Assembly: GCF_023715895.1 (NCBI RefSeq)
Contig: NZ_JAMBOO010000004.1
Coordinates: 124,001 to 188,000, forward strand
DNA: 64,000 nucleotides
Direction: 5' to 3'
Origin: Domibacillus indicus
Lineage (GTDB): Bacteria; Bacillota; Bacilli; Bacillales; Domibacillaceae
Shown here: piece after piece, positions 45,981 to 54,390 of the stretch
Numbering within the stretch: position 1 is the stretch's first letter
How the letters are laid out: every line of letters begins with the position of its first letter
Notes under the pieces: generated by a model
Database searches by the model: none
Seen by the model: the letters and a program-made list of their open reading frames with translations, nothing else
What the model was told of the DNA's origin: nothing
Made by a program: the position numbers and the translations under genes

Positions 45981-47664
45981 GTGTATCACCTCGTGCGGCT
46001 TGTACGAGGGAGGCGTACACGCCGTTTTTCTTCATTAATTCATCATGTGTTCCTGTTTCGGCAATTTGTCCTCGTTCCATCACGATAATCCAGTCCATTT
46101 CCCGCATCCAGTGAAGCCGGTGCGTGGCCAGCAGTACAAGCTTTTGATCGAAAAGAGGAAGCATCGTTTCTTTTAAAGCCGCTTCGGTTTCGATATCCAG
46201 ATGCGCAGTCGGTTCATCAAGCAGTACAACCGGCCGATTGCTGAGATAAGCCCGAGCCGCTGCTACACGCTGCATCTGCCCGCCGCTCAGGCGGCGTCCG
46301 CCTTCGCCGATCATTGTATGCAGCAGCTCCTCAAGCGAAGACAGACCCGCTTTTTTGGCTGCTTCGATGACTTCTTCGTCTGATGCATCCGGTTCGTAAA
46401 AGCGGATATTATCTGCCAGTGTTCCGCTGAAAATATACGGATGCTGCGGAATATAAGTCAGCTGGTTCTGCCAGGCCGGCTGCTGAAGATGGGAAACAGT
46501 CTGGCTGTTCACCGAAATGGTTCCAGCATCAGCCCCTAAAAAACCGCCCAGTACGTCGATTAAAGTAGATTTACCCGCGCCGCTTGCTCCGATAATGCCA
46601 ACTTTTGCCCGCCCTTTAATAGAAAGAGAGATGTTTTGCAGGGAAGCGGCATTCACGCCTGACAGCGTCAGTTCATCATGATCTGACCACGATGAAAGGG
46701 AAAAATCATCGGCCTCTGTGTAAGCAGGTGCATCCAAAATGTCCTGCATGGCGCGGCCGGCTTCTTGTCCATTTAAAGTGGCGTGATAGTCGGTGCCGAG
46801 CTCCCGAACCGGAAGAAAGTATTCAGGCGCCAAAATAAGCACCGTGAGCGCCGGCAGAAGTGTCATTTTTCCATCTACAAGCCCAAGACCGAGAAACACC
46901 GCAACGGTTGCGACAGACAGCATCGCGAAAAAGTCGAGCGCAAACGAAGAAAGAAACGCAACTTTTAAAGTGCTCATCGTTGATTTTCGGTACTGTTCGC
47001 TTACATGCTCGATCTGTTTGCGGTGTGAGCGCGCGCGCCCTAAAAACGTCAATGTTTCCAGCCCTCGAAGCGAGTCTGTGAAGTGGCCAGCGAGCCGCTG
47101 GTAGCCCTCCCACTGGCTGTCTGCTTTTTTTCGGGCTGCAAGTCCTAATAGCACCATGAAAACGAGTAAAACAGGGAGTGTGATGGCCAATACGATGCCG
47201 GATGTCCGATCGGTCCACAGAACAAACAGCCAAATCGCCAATGGAAGAATCATCATGTTAATCATTTTCGGTAAAAACAAATCCAAATACGTACGAAACT
47301 GGTTTGTTCCTTCTATAATCAATGTGACAAGCCGCCCGGTTCCTTCCTGTTTTGAATAGCGGGGGCCGAGTGCAAACAGTTTTGACAGTACATCACGGCG
47401 AAGTGCCGTGCTCGTTTTTTCCGAATAGTGCTCAACGACTTTTTGTTTTAAAAAGCCAATAAAGTAGCGGCCGGCCAGCGCGCCGAAAAACAGCATCATC
47501 ATTGGAAACACTGCATTGGGTGTTTCACCGTTGAAAAGCCGGGTAAGGGCGCCTGCAAGCCATTTTGCCTGAAGAATGATCAGCACTGCCTGGATAATAG
47601 TGAAAAAGGTGAGTCCGGCAAGCACCGGAACTACACCTTTATAGTGAAATAGATCTTTTCCCAT
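45946..47664 (-). CDS. cydD: cysteine/glutathione ABC exporter subunit CydD
   Basis: 572 residues. Exporter membrane domain (LIILQAKWLAGALTRLF near the start; FLPKMINMMILPLAIW) plus ATPase with Walker A IGASGAGKSTLIDVLGG, signature RRLSGGQMQRVAAARA and Walker B VVLLDEPTAHLD. Partner of CydC. The ATG overlaps the cydB stop (TAATG), which indicates coupled translation. B. subtilis calls this gene cydC. Confidence 0.9.
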   Translation of the reverse strand: MGKDLFHYKGVVPVLAGLTFFTIIQAVLIILQAKWLAGALTRLFNGETPNAVFPMMMLFFGALAGRYFIGFLKQKVVEHYSEKTSTALRRDVLSKLFALGPRYSKQEGTGRLVTLIIEGTNQFRTYLDLFLPKMINMMILPLAIWLFVLWTDRTSGIVLAITLPVLLVFMVLLGLAARKKADSQWEGYQRLAGHFTDSLRGLETLTFLGRARSHRKQIEHVSEQYRKSTMSTLKVAFLSSFALDFFAMLSVATVAVFLGLGLVDGKMTLLPALTVLILAPEYFLPVRELGTDYHATLNGQEAGRAMQDILDAPAYTEADDFSLSSWSDHDELTLSGVNAASLQNISLSIKGRAKVGIIGASGAGKSTLIDVLGGFLGADAGTISVNSQTVSHLQQPAWQNQLTYIPQHPYIFSGTLADNIRFYEPDASDEEVIEAAKKAGLSSLEELLHTMIGEGGRRLSGGQMQRVAAARAYLSNRPVVLLDEPTAHLDIETEAALKETMLPLFDQKLVLLATHRLHWMREMDWIIVMERGQIAETGTHDELMKKNGVYASLVQAARGDTHGVADSLSERT

Positions 47665-48674
47665 TAGTACGTCAAATCCTTACCGTCGACTCGTTTCCGG
47701 AACACGTAATAGCTCCACACTTGATAGCCGATTACAAATGGAAGCAGGGACACCGCCACGATCGTCATGACTTTAAGTGAGTAAGGGCCGGATGCTGCGT
47801 TGTATACCGTCAAGTTATAAGCGGCAGACATAGAGCTGATCATCACCCGCGGGAACAGCGAAGCGAAAATGAGCGCAACGGTTAAAACAATACCGGCGCC
47901 GCTTGAAACAAAAGCAAGGCCATCCCGTTTTTTCATGAGGAATACGGCTGCCAGCACGTAAGCCAGTACAATCGCACCGATCATCGGGATGGTTACAGCT
48001 GCCCGAACCGTAAAAACATCTGTGTAGATATAAGACAATCCAACAAACAGAGCGAGTGCGGCGACTGCCAGCCAGACCACTCGTTTCGCCAGTGAGCGGG
48101 CACGGTTTTGCAGATCACCAACCGTTTTCAGTGTTAAAAAGGATAAGCCATGCAGGAAGCAAAGAATCGTGACAGTAACCCCGCCTGTTACAGAGTAGAT
48201 GTTCACGAAATCGCTAAAGCCTGCATACATGTTCATGTCCGCATCAATCGGCATACCACGAAGGATGCTTGTGAACAAGACACCGAACAGAAATGGCGGC
48301 AGGATGCTGCCGAAAAACACAACATAATCCCATGTTTTGGTCCACTTTTCACTGTGGACTTTACCTCGGAATTCAAACGCTACGCCGCGGCCGATCAACG
48401 CAAGCAGAACGAAGACGAACGGAACATAGTAGCCGCTGAACATCGTCGCATACCAGTGAGGGAAAGCGGCGAAAATAGCGCCGCCCCCTGTTAAAAGCCA
48501 CACTTCATTCGCATCCCAGAACGGGCCGATTGTGTTGATCATAATACGGCGCTCCAAGTCGTTTTTCGCCAGAAAGCGCGTCGACATGCCCACGCCGAAA
48601 TCGAAGCCTTCAAGAAAGAAAAAGCCGATAAAGAGGACCGCGATCAATAAAAACCATAGCTCATTCAAGCCCAT
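47664..48674 (-). CDS. cydB: cytochrome bd ubiquinol oxidase subunit II
   Basis: 336 residues, eight to nine helices. The N-terminus LWFLLIAVLFIGFFFLEGFDFGVGM is the CydB signature, and GPFWDANEVWLLTGGGAIFAAFPHWYA follows. It forms the membrane oxidase with CydA and reduces oxygen at low tension. The start codon overlaps the cydA stop, with AGGAGGTG upstream. Confidence 0.94.
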   Translation of the reverse strand: MGLNELWFLLIAVLFIGFFFLEGFDFGVGMSTRFLAKNDLERRIMINTIGPFWDANEVWLLTGGGAIFAAFPHWYATMFSGYYVPFVFVLLALIGRGVAFEFRGKVHSEKWTKTWDYVVFFGSILPPFLFGVLFTSILRGMPIDADMNMYAGFSDFVNIYSVTGGVTVTILCFLHGLSFLTLKTVGDLQNRARSLAKRVVWLAVAALALFVGLSYIYTDVFTVRAAVTIPMIGAIVLAYVLAAVFLMKKRDGLAFVSSGAGIVLTVALIFASLFPRVMISSMSAAYNLTVYNAASGPYSLKVMTIVAVSLLPFVIGYQVWSYYVFRKRVDGKDLTY

Positions 48675-50068
48675 TACATGTACACCTCCTGATCAAACGG
48701 ATCAATCGTTTGCGTTTCTGGCGCCGCCTCGTGATGCTCAACGCCTTTTTTAATTTCGCGGACAAACAAGTAAACGAGAACAATCGCTAAAATCGTATAA
48801 GCAAGAGAAAAAGCAATAAGTGACAGAAGCAGGCTCTGGGCGCTGACGTTTGGTGAAACAGATGCCGATGTTGTCATCAGGCCAAACACCGTCCACGGCT
48901 GACGGCCGATTTCCGTCATAATCCAGCCGGCGGAGTTTGCGATGAATGGGAACGAGATAAGCGCCACCATGCCGCGCAGGAACCATTTTTTCTGGACAAG
49001 TGTTTCCCGATAGCTGAAATAAAGGCCCAGCACCGATGCAAGAATCATAACCATACCGGCACCCACCATAATCCGGAAGCTCCAGAAAGTTGTTTTAACC
49101 GGCGGAATATAGTTGCCTTCTCCGTATTTTGCTTCATATTCTGCCTGTAGAGTTTTCATCCCCGGCACGTCCCCCTGGAATTTTTCATATGCCAGGTAGC
49201 TGAGCGCAAACGGAATGTTAATTTCAAATGAGTTCTCTTGATTTTTAGAGTCAATGAATGCAAATGCTGTCCATGAAGCCGGATCACCGCTGTCTTCCCA
49301 AAGCGCTTCGCTGGCCGCCATTTTCATAGGCTGTGATTCCATTAAGTGCTTCGCCTGAGCGTGGCCGGTAAATGCAATGGCAAGCCCTGAGATCAAGGCG
49401 ACGGTCATAGCAAGGTTAAAGGACCGTTTAAACAAGTCTACTTCATAGCCTTTAATGATTTTATAAGCACTGATGCCTCCAATGAAAAAAGCACCTGTAG
49501 CAAGCGCACCGAAAATCACGTGCGGAAATTCTACCGCGAGCTGCGGATTGGTTAACAGAGCAAAGAAGTCATTCATTTCTGCCCGGCCGTTTTTGATAGC
49601 AAAGCCGACCGGCTCCTGCATAAACGAGTTGGCTGCTAAAATCCAAAGCGCGGACATCATCGTTCCCAGCGATACGAGCCAAATGCAGGCAAGGTGTACT
49701 TTTTTGGATAGGCGGTCCCAGCCAAAAATCCACAAACCAATAAAAGTAGATTCCATAAAAAAGGCAAGCAGTGCTTCAATAGCAAGCGGAGCACCAAACA
49801 CGTCTCCGACAAACCGGGAATACTCTGACCAGTTCATCCCAAATTGAAATTCCTGAATAATTCCCGTCACAACGCCGACTGCAAAGTTAATTAAAAACAA
49901 ATGCCCCCAAAACTTAGCCAGTTTTTTGTAGCGTTCGTCGCCTTTTAAAACATAATGTGTTTCAAACAATGCGACTAAAAACACAAGACCGATTGAAAGC
50001 GGCACAAACAAAAAGTGAAAAATGGTGGTAGACCCGAACTGAAGCCGGGCTAAAAATAGTTCATCCAT
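48674..50068 (-). CDS. cydA: cytochrome bd ubiquinol oxidase subunit I
   Basis: 464 residues from ATG 50068 (AAAGGGGA upstream). Heme b595 ligand His is in FGSTTIFHFLFVPLSIG, b558 ligands His and Met lie in EFPHVIFGALATGAF and nearby, and GRQPW is the conserved loop block. The Q loop is short, as in Firmicutes, rather than the long E. coli form. First gene of cydABDC, with a Rex box between its -35 and -10. Confidence 0.95.
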   Translation of the reverse strand: MDELFLARLQFGSTTIFHFLFVPLSIGLVFLVALFETHYVLKGDERYKKLAKFWGHLFLINFAVGVVTGIIQEFQFGMNWSEYSRFVGDVFGAPLAIEALLAFFMESTFIGLWIFGWDRLSKKVHLACIWLVSLGTMMSALWILAANSFMQEPVGFAIKNGRAEMNDFFALLTNPQLAVEFPHVIFGALATGAFFIGGISAYKIIKGYEVDLFKRSFNLAMTVALISGLAIAFTGHAQAKHLMESQPMKMAASEALWEDSGDPASWTAFAFIDSKNQENSFEINIPFALSYLAYEKFQGDVPGMKTLQAEYEAKYGEGNYIPPVKTTFWSFRIMVGAGMVMILASVLGLYFSYRETLVQKKWFLRGMVALISFPFIANSAGWIMTEIGRQPWTVFGLMTTSASVSPNVSAQSLLLSLIAFSLAYTILAIVLVYLFVREIKKGVEHHEAAPETQTIDPFDQEVYM

Positions 50069-50108
50069 CCCGTAAATCCCCTTTCTCCTATTTACACAGT
50101 AATAATAT

Positions 50109-50137
50109 ATTATATTGTGAATTAGTTCACATTCTCT
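50109..50137 (-). promoter_or_regulatory. cydA promoter with Rex operator in the spacer
   Basis: On the minus strand AGAGAA (50137-50132) and TATAAT (50114-50109) are 17 bp apart. The spacer is filled by ATGTGAACTAATTCACAA (50132-50115), which matches the Rex site TTGTGAAN4TTCACAA except at the first base. Binding of Rex at high NAD+ would block RNA polymerase directly. Confidence 0.78.
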
Positions 50138-50148
50138 ATCTGCTTTAT

Positions 50149-50256
50149 AATTTACTCTCTTTTGCTGCCAAAAGATATAGGATTTCAGCGTAGAAATTGA
50201 ATGATTTGTGACATTTTTCACAAACCATTTTTTCCACTGTGAAAAGAGAGTAAATT
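50149..50256. repeat. perfect 15-bp inverted repeat in the cydA/GNAT divergent region
   Basis: AATTTACTCTCTTTT (50149-50163) is the exact complement of AAAAGAGAGTAAATT (50242-50256), 78 bp apart, one arm upstream of each divergent promoter and flanking the second Rex box. The plus-strand -10 is TATAAT at 50280-50285. Confidence 0.7.
50206..50223. promoter_or_regulatory. second Rex operator upstream of cydA
   Basis: TTGTGACATTTTTCACAA differs from the Rex consensus TTGTGAAN4TTCACAA at one base. It lies 91 bp from the first site and about 60 bp upstream of the plus-strand -10, so it could affect both directions. Confidence 0.7.
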
Positions 50257-50320
50257 CTGAAATAAAAGGGAAAAGCGTGTATAATCAGGGATAAAAGAAC
50301 GATGAAAGGGGTTTACGGGG

Positions 50321-50776
50321 ATGATTGAGCGGCTGCATCATGGGGAAGAAGCAACAGCAGCGGAAATTCTGGCACTGCAAATACCTGCTTATAAAGTGGA
50401 AGCGTCATTAATTGGGTATGACGGCATTCCGCATTTAAATGAAACGGTAGAGATGATTAAAAACAGTGATGAAATTTTTATCGGATTTTTAACAGAAGGG
50501 GAGCTGTGCGGCTTTCTTTCTTATAAAGACGAAGACGGATCGGCCTTTATTCAACGGCTGGTTGTTCATCCGGGACACTTTCATGAAGGGGTTGCTTCAA
50601 AGCTCCTGACATATTTTCTGCAGGAAGAATCAGCGGGGCGGACCGTTCTTGTTACAACCGGCGCGAAAAATGAGCCTGCCCGCAATTTATATAAGAAATT
50701 TGGATTTGAAGAGCTGGACACACTGCTGCCGGAGCCGGGGGTAGAACTAGTGCTGCTCGAAAAAAAACATCAGTAA
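50321..50776 (+). CDS. GNAT family N-acetyltransferase
   Basis: 151 residues. The acetyl-CoA motif A is IQRLVVHPGHFHEGVASKLL (residues 85-105), with ALRF-like strand NEPARNLYKKFGFEEL near 130. Substrate unknown. It is divergent from cydA and shares its control region with two Rex boxes, but a role in redox response is only suggested by that position. RBS AAAGGGG upstream. Confidence 0.82.
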   Translation: MIERLHHGEEATAAEILALQIPAYKVEASLIGYDGIPHLNETVEMIKNSDEIFIGFLTEGELCGFLSYKDEDGSAFIQRLVVHPGHFHEGVASKLLTYFLQEESAGRTVLVTTGAKNEPARNLYKKFGFEELDTLLPEPGVELVLLEKKHQ

Positions 50777-50861
50777 ACATTTATTGCTCGTATTTTCACA
50801 AGAAAATAGTGTAGAATAAGTGCTGTATAAAATTTTTAAGATCAGAAAGGCTGGAAGATAG

Positions 50862-51446
50862 ATGTCATTAACAAACCATGGAACGATTCCTGTAGCGGTT
50901 TCTGCCCGCCACATCCACTTATCACAGGAGCACCTTGAAATTTTATTCGGAAAAGGCCACGAGCTTACAAAGCGTGCGGACTTATCGCAGCCAGGACAAT
51001 TCGCGGCAGAAGAAACGGTAACGATTGCTGGTAAGAAAAGTGAAATTGCACGCGTTCGTGTTCTTGGCCCATGCCGTCCTGCTACACAAGTGGAAGTAAG
51101 CTGGACAGATGCTATGAAGCTTGGCGTACGTCCGCCGCTTCGTGAGTCAGGCGATATTAAAGGATCTGAAGCTGTGACGATCACAGGTCCTGCAGGTACA
51201 GTGGAGCTTGAAGAAGGCTTAATCATTGCCCAGGCGCACGTTCATATGACACCAGCAGATGCAGAAAAATACAACGTAGAAAACGGCCAGATCGTGACTG
51301 TAGAAATCGGCGGCGACCGTCCAATCGCGTTCCGCAACGTCGTGATCCGCGTATCTGAAAGCTATGCGCTTGAAATGCATATCGATACAGACGAGGCGAA
51401 TGCCGGTTTTATCTCTCAAGGCGCTACAGGCGACATTTGGGCGTAA
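50862..51446 (+). CDS. pduL: PduL-type phosphate acyltransferase
   Basis: 194 residues. IPVAVSARHIHLSQEHLE and AQAHVHMTPADAEKYNV hold the zinc-binding His residues of PduL, and VRPPLRESGDIKGSEAV is a further family block. PduL transfers acetyl or propionyl groups between CoA and phosphate. No shell proteins or encapsulation peptide are present, so it is a free cytoplasmic enzyme, probably a phosphotransacetylase for overflow acetate. Good AGAAAGGCTGG RBS; strong terminator follows. Confidence 0.88.
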   Translation: MSLTNHGTIPVAVSARHIHLSQEHLEILFGKGHELTKRADLSQPGQFAAEETVTIAGKKSEIARVRVLGPCRPATQVEVSWTDAMKLGVRPPLRESGDIKGSEAVTITGPAGTVELEEGLIIAQAHVHMTPADAEKYNVENGQIVTVEIGGDRPIAFRNVVIRVSESYALEMHIDTDEANAGFISQGATGDIWA

Positions 51447-51454
51447 GTTTACAT

Positions 51455-51493
51455 AAAAAAGGTTTGATCCTCTCCGGGATCAAACCTTTTTTT
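51455..51493 (+). terminator. intrinsic terminator of pduL
   Basis: AAAAAAGGTTTGATCC and its complement around a short loop, T tail; A runs on the other side let it serve the converging minus-strand gene too. Confidence 0.92.
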
Positions 51494-51506
51494 GTTCGGG
51501 CAGTGG

Positions 51507-52865
51507 TTACACTGCCTTTTTATGTACCGGCGGTGCCGTTTTGTAACGCCGTCCCGTCCGGGCTACTTTGTTCCAGCCGGTCCGGTTAAAGAAGTAAGCG
51601 ATAGTGCCGTACATCACGTAAAATAGATTTAAGAAACGAAAAATCGTCACGTCAAACAGGATGCCTGTAAAGAGCCGCCCTCTTTCGCCTTTGTTAAAGC
51701 AGACACCATAAGGATGAGAGCGGGTGATGGCGACTATATCACAAAACGAGCCGAACATCATGGTTACAGCAGCATAAAGAGCAAGATGCTCTATCATAGA
51801 CATTGAGCCGAGCGTAAGCTGCTGAATCAGCATCGCCGTCATCACATACGCGGTAACGGTGCCGCCAATAAACGTTTCAAACACACAAAAAAACGAAACA
51901 GGCTTTCGCAAAAGAGTGCGAGTGAAAAAAGGGGCAAAATGAATGATGCAGTCAACGAACGCTTTTTGCCAGCGGACCCGCTGCTTAAAAACATCCCGGT
52001 TGTTTTCCGGCAGCTCGGTATAGCAGACAGCCTCCGGCAGAAACACAATGCGTTTGGCCGGGTGATCTGAAATGTACCGCTGGATCCGCAGGGTAATATC
52101 AATATCTTCTCCCAGCGTGGTGCGGTAGCCGCCGACTTCGAGCAGAACCCGCTTATCGAAAATACCGAACGCCCCTGAGATAATCGACAGAGCGCGAAAC
52201 CGGGCTAAAGACACTTTTGTAATGTAAAAGCCTTTCATTAAATCGAGCATTTGCGCTCGAATCAGCCAGTTGGCACTTTTTAAAGACAAGCGCCCGAAAT
52301 GGCCGCCGGCTTTTGTTTGCAGCACATGCACCATGCCGCCGGCAGCAATCACATCTGGCGTTTGAAACGCTTCATTTGCCAGAGGCAGGGCATCATCACT
52401 TAAAATGCTGTCCGCATCCAGCGTCACCACAATATCATAAGAAGCATATTCAATACCGGCATTGAGCGAATCGGCCTTGCCGCCATTTTCTTTGTTGATG
52501 ACAAATACATGCGGCAGGAAGCCGGATTGATACACACCGTGGATCGGTTGATGGGCCAGCTGGCCGAGCGCTTGTTTTTGACATTCAACGAGACCCAACT
52601 TTTCCTTCAAAAGCGCAAAGGTTTCATCGCTCGAACCATCATTAATATAAATGACTTCGCAGGATGGATAAGAAAGAGATTGTATGTGATCAATCGACGT
52701 TTGAATAATCGCCGCTTCATTAAAACAAGGAATTAACACGCTAATGCCTTTGGAGGCAGGAGGCTTTTGACCGGGCAGCCCGCGCTGGGACGGAGTACTG
52801 CAGAACACATGTAAAACGGGAAACAAAATGCTGAGACAAAACAATGTGAAAACCAATAGATTCAT
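51507..52865 (-). CDS. processive family 2 glycosyltransferase (YdaM-like)
   Basis: 452 residues from ATG 52865 after GAGGGAG. One N-terminal helix, then a GT2 domain with IYINDGSSDET, VVTLDADSIL, the acceptor Asp in TLGEDIDITLRIQRY and QRVRWQKAF: the full D,D,D,QxxRW set of processive synthases such as cellulose, hyaluronan or poly-GlcNAc synthase. Two to four C-terminal helices form the channel. It resembles YdaM of the Bacillus yda exopolysaccharide genes. No partner genes are adjacent, so the polymer is unknown. Confidence 0.82.
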   Translation of the reverse strand: MNLLVFTLFCLSILFPVLHVFCSTPSQRGLPGQKPPASKGISVLIPCFNEAAIIQTSIDHIQSLSYPSCEVIYINDGSSDETFALLKEKLGLVECQKQALGQLAHQPIHGVYQSGFLPHVFVINKENGGKADSLNAGIEYASYDIVVTLDADSILSDDALPLANEAFQTPDVIAAGGMVHVLQTKAGGHFGRLSLKSANWLIRAQMLDLMKGFYITKVSLARFRALSIISGAFGIFDKRVLLEVGGYRTTLGEDIDITLRIQRYISDHPAKRIVFLPEAVCYTELPENNRDVFKQRVRWQKAFVDCIIHFAPFFTRTLLRKPVSFFCVFETFIGGTVTAYVMTAMLIQQLTLGSMSMIEHLALYAAVTMMFGSFCDIVAITRSHPYGVCFNKGERGRLFTGILFDVTIFRFLNLFYVMYGTIAYFFNRTGWNKVARTGRRYKTAPPVHKKAV

Positions 52866-53098
52866 AGAACAGCTCCCTCTCGACAATTGCTGTACTTATT
52901 ATAGTGAGAGAAAGAAAGGATAAAAGAGTTGTTACGGAAATGAAAAGAAAAATAAGGGTTATGCCCCAGTTTGTTATCAAATTGTTATAAAAGGGGAGGT
53001 AAAAGTTCATACTGTTTTTCCAATACAATGGGGCGGGTACGCTTAAGTGGGCTTACTTCTGCACAGAAACGGGAAAAATAAAAAAAGGAGGTGGATAG

Positions 53099-53899
53099 AT
53101 GAATACTGCTCAGAGGATCTTGAGCCGCTTTTTTGCTGAGCGCTTTTATGATCAGGCGGCGCAAACGGCTTACTACCTGCTGCTGTCTGCGATTCCATTT
53201 ATCATTTTTATGCTTTCATTAATTCGTTTTTTTCCAGTGGATCAGCAGGCTATTCTCGATTTTATCCGTCCGTATGCGCCGGGGGAATCGTTCACCTTAA
53301 TTGAAGAAAACGTCGCGGCCGTACTCTCTGCTGAACAAGGGCAGGTGCTGTCACTCAGCCTAGTTTCTACGTTTTGGCTGTCTTCGATGGCGGTCCAGTC
53401 ATTGGGCCGTTCTCTAAATGACGCCTACAAAATTGAACGGGACCTTCCTTTCTGGAAAGGACTTCTGCGCGATTTTGGCGTTACATTGATTTTTATGATC
53501 ATCGTGCCGCTGTCGTTTGTGATTCCTTTGCTGGAAAGAGTGCTGCACTGGCTTGTATCGCAATCGGGCACGCTTGAGCAGCTATCAAGGCTTTTAGATA
53601 TATGGCCGGCAGCCCAATGGGGGATTGGAACCCTGTTTTTGGTAGTGTTTTTTATCGCTTTTTATAAAATTATTCCAAATGATCAAGTACCTATTTTATA
53701 TGTTCTGCCGGGTGCGCTGTTCGCGGCACTCGGCTGGCAGATCGTGTCTTTTCTGTTTGAAAGCTATGCAGCGGCGGTCAGCTATACGCGCTTGTACGGG
53801 CAGCTGTCGGGGATCATCGTGCTTGTCCTCTGGTTTTATTTAACGGCCGTTGTGATTTTGCTTGGCGGCCTTTTTAATGCGGAAAAAGAACAACAATAA
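53099..53899 (+). CDS. YihY/BrkB family inner membrane protein
   Basis: 266 residues, six predicted helices. AAQTAYYLLLSAIPFIIFMLSL at residues 18-40 is the YihY/virulence factor BrkB family block, and SYTRLYGQLSGIIVLVLWFYLT is the conserved C-terminal one. Formerly called RNase BN by mistake; these are membrane proteins of unsettled function. RBS AAAAGGAGG. Its terminator is interrupted by a repeat element. Confidence 0.87.
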   Translation: MNTAQRILSRFFAERFYDQAAQTAYYLLLSAIPFIIFMLSLIRFFPVDQQAILDFIRPYAPGESFTLIEENVAAVLSAEQGQVLSLSLVSTFWLSSMAVQSLGRSLNDAYKIERDLPFWKGLLRDFGVTLIFMIIVPLSFVIPLLERVLHWLVSQSGTLEQLSRLLDIWPAAQWGIGTLFLVVFFIAFYKIIPNDQVPILYVLPGALFAALGWQIVSFLFESYAAAVSYTRLYGQLSGIIVLVLWFYLTAVVILLGGLFNAEKEQQ

Positions 53900-53902
53900 A
53901 AG

Positions 53903-54385
53903 GGAGCTCTTTGGGTAGAGCTCCTCAGATTGTAGACAAATGATATGGATGACCGTGCACATAAATGGGATGGATCGGCGGCGTCCAGGCAGCTCCGCTT
54001 GCCATGGGGCAGACGCTGAGCCCGACTCCGCCTGGCGGCTCCACCGGTCTCAGCTGCCCACTCGTCCCATAGGAGTCTGCGCCGCCCTCCCGCCGCCAAG
54101 TGGCTTGCGACAAGATTGTATAAAGTGAATAAGGCCATATCTTTCCGTTTAAAAGAGAAAATGTCTATTCAATCTGTGCTTATTGATGTTCAATAACACT
54201 TAGTGAAGACTGCCGGACGAAGACTCCTGCGGGAAGTACAGTGAGTCGGGAGACCCCGCAGGAGCAGCCGAGGAGGCTCCCGCACTGCCCGCGGAAAGCG
54301 CAGTCCGGCAGGTTTCACGTATCGGCTTTTTTTTAAGGGCGAAAGACTTTGTCTACACACTGAGGAGCTCTTTGGGCTGAGCTCC
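53903..54385. repeat. MITE-like element between duplicated terminator hairpins, copy 2
   Basis: A 22-bp hairpin with stem GAGCTC/GAGCTC occurs at 53903-53924 and again at 54364-54385 (20 of 22 identical); only the second has a T tail. Between them, CTCAGATTGTAGACAAA (53924-53940) and TTTGTCTACACACTGAG (54348-54364) are inverted ends with 15 of 17 matches. Inside lies the GC-rich block shared with copy 3: CTCGTCCCATAGGAGTCT at 54061-54078. A second repeat is nested within. No gene is visible in the gap. Confidence 0.78.
54210..54311. repeat. nested Bacillales-type palindromic repeat
   Basis: CTGCCGGAC (54210-54218) and GTCCGGCAG (54303-54311) bound a 102-bp unit with GAAGACTCCTGCGGGA, GACCCCGCAGGAGCAGCCGA and GCCCGCGGAAAGCG. 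I recognise the wording as a dispersed repeat seen in many Bacillales genomes. It sits inside the larger copy 2 element, so it arrived later or was carried with it. Confidence 0.7.
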
Positions 54386-54390
54386 TTTTT

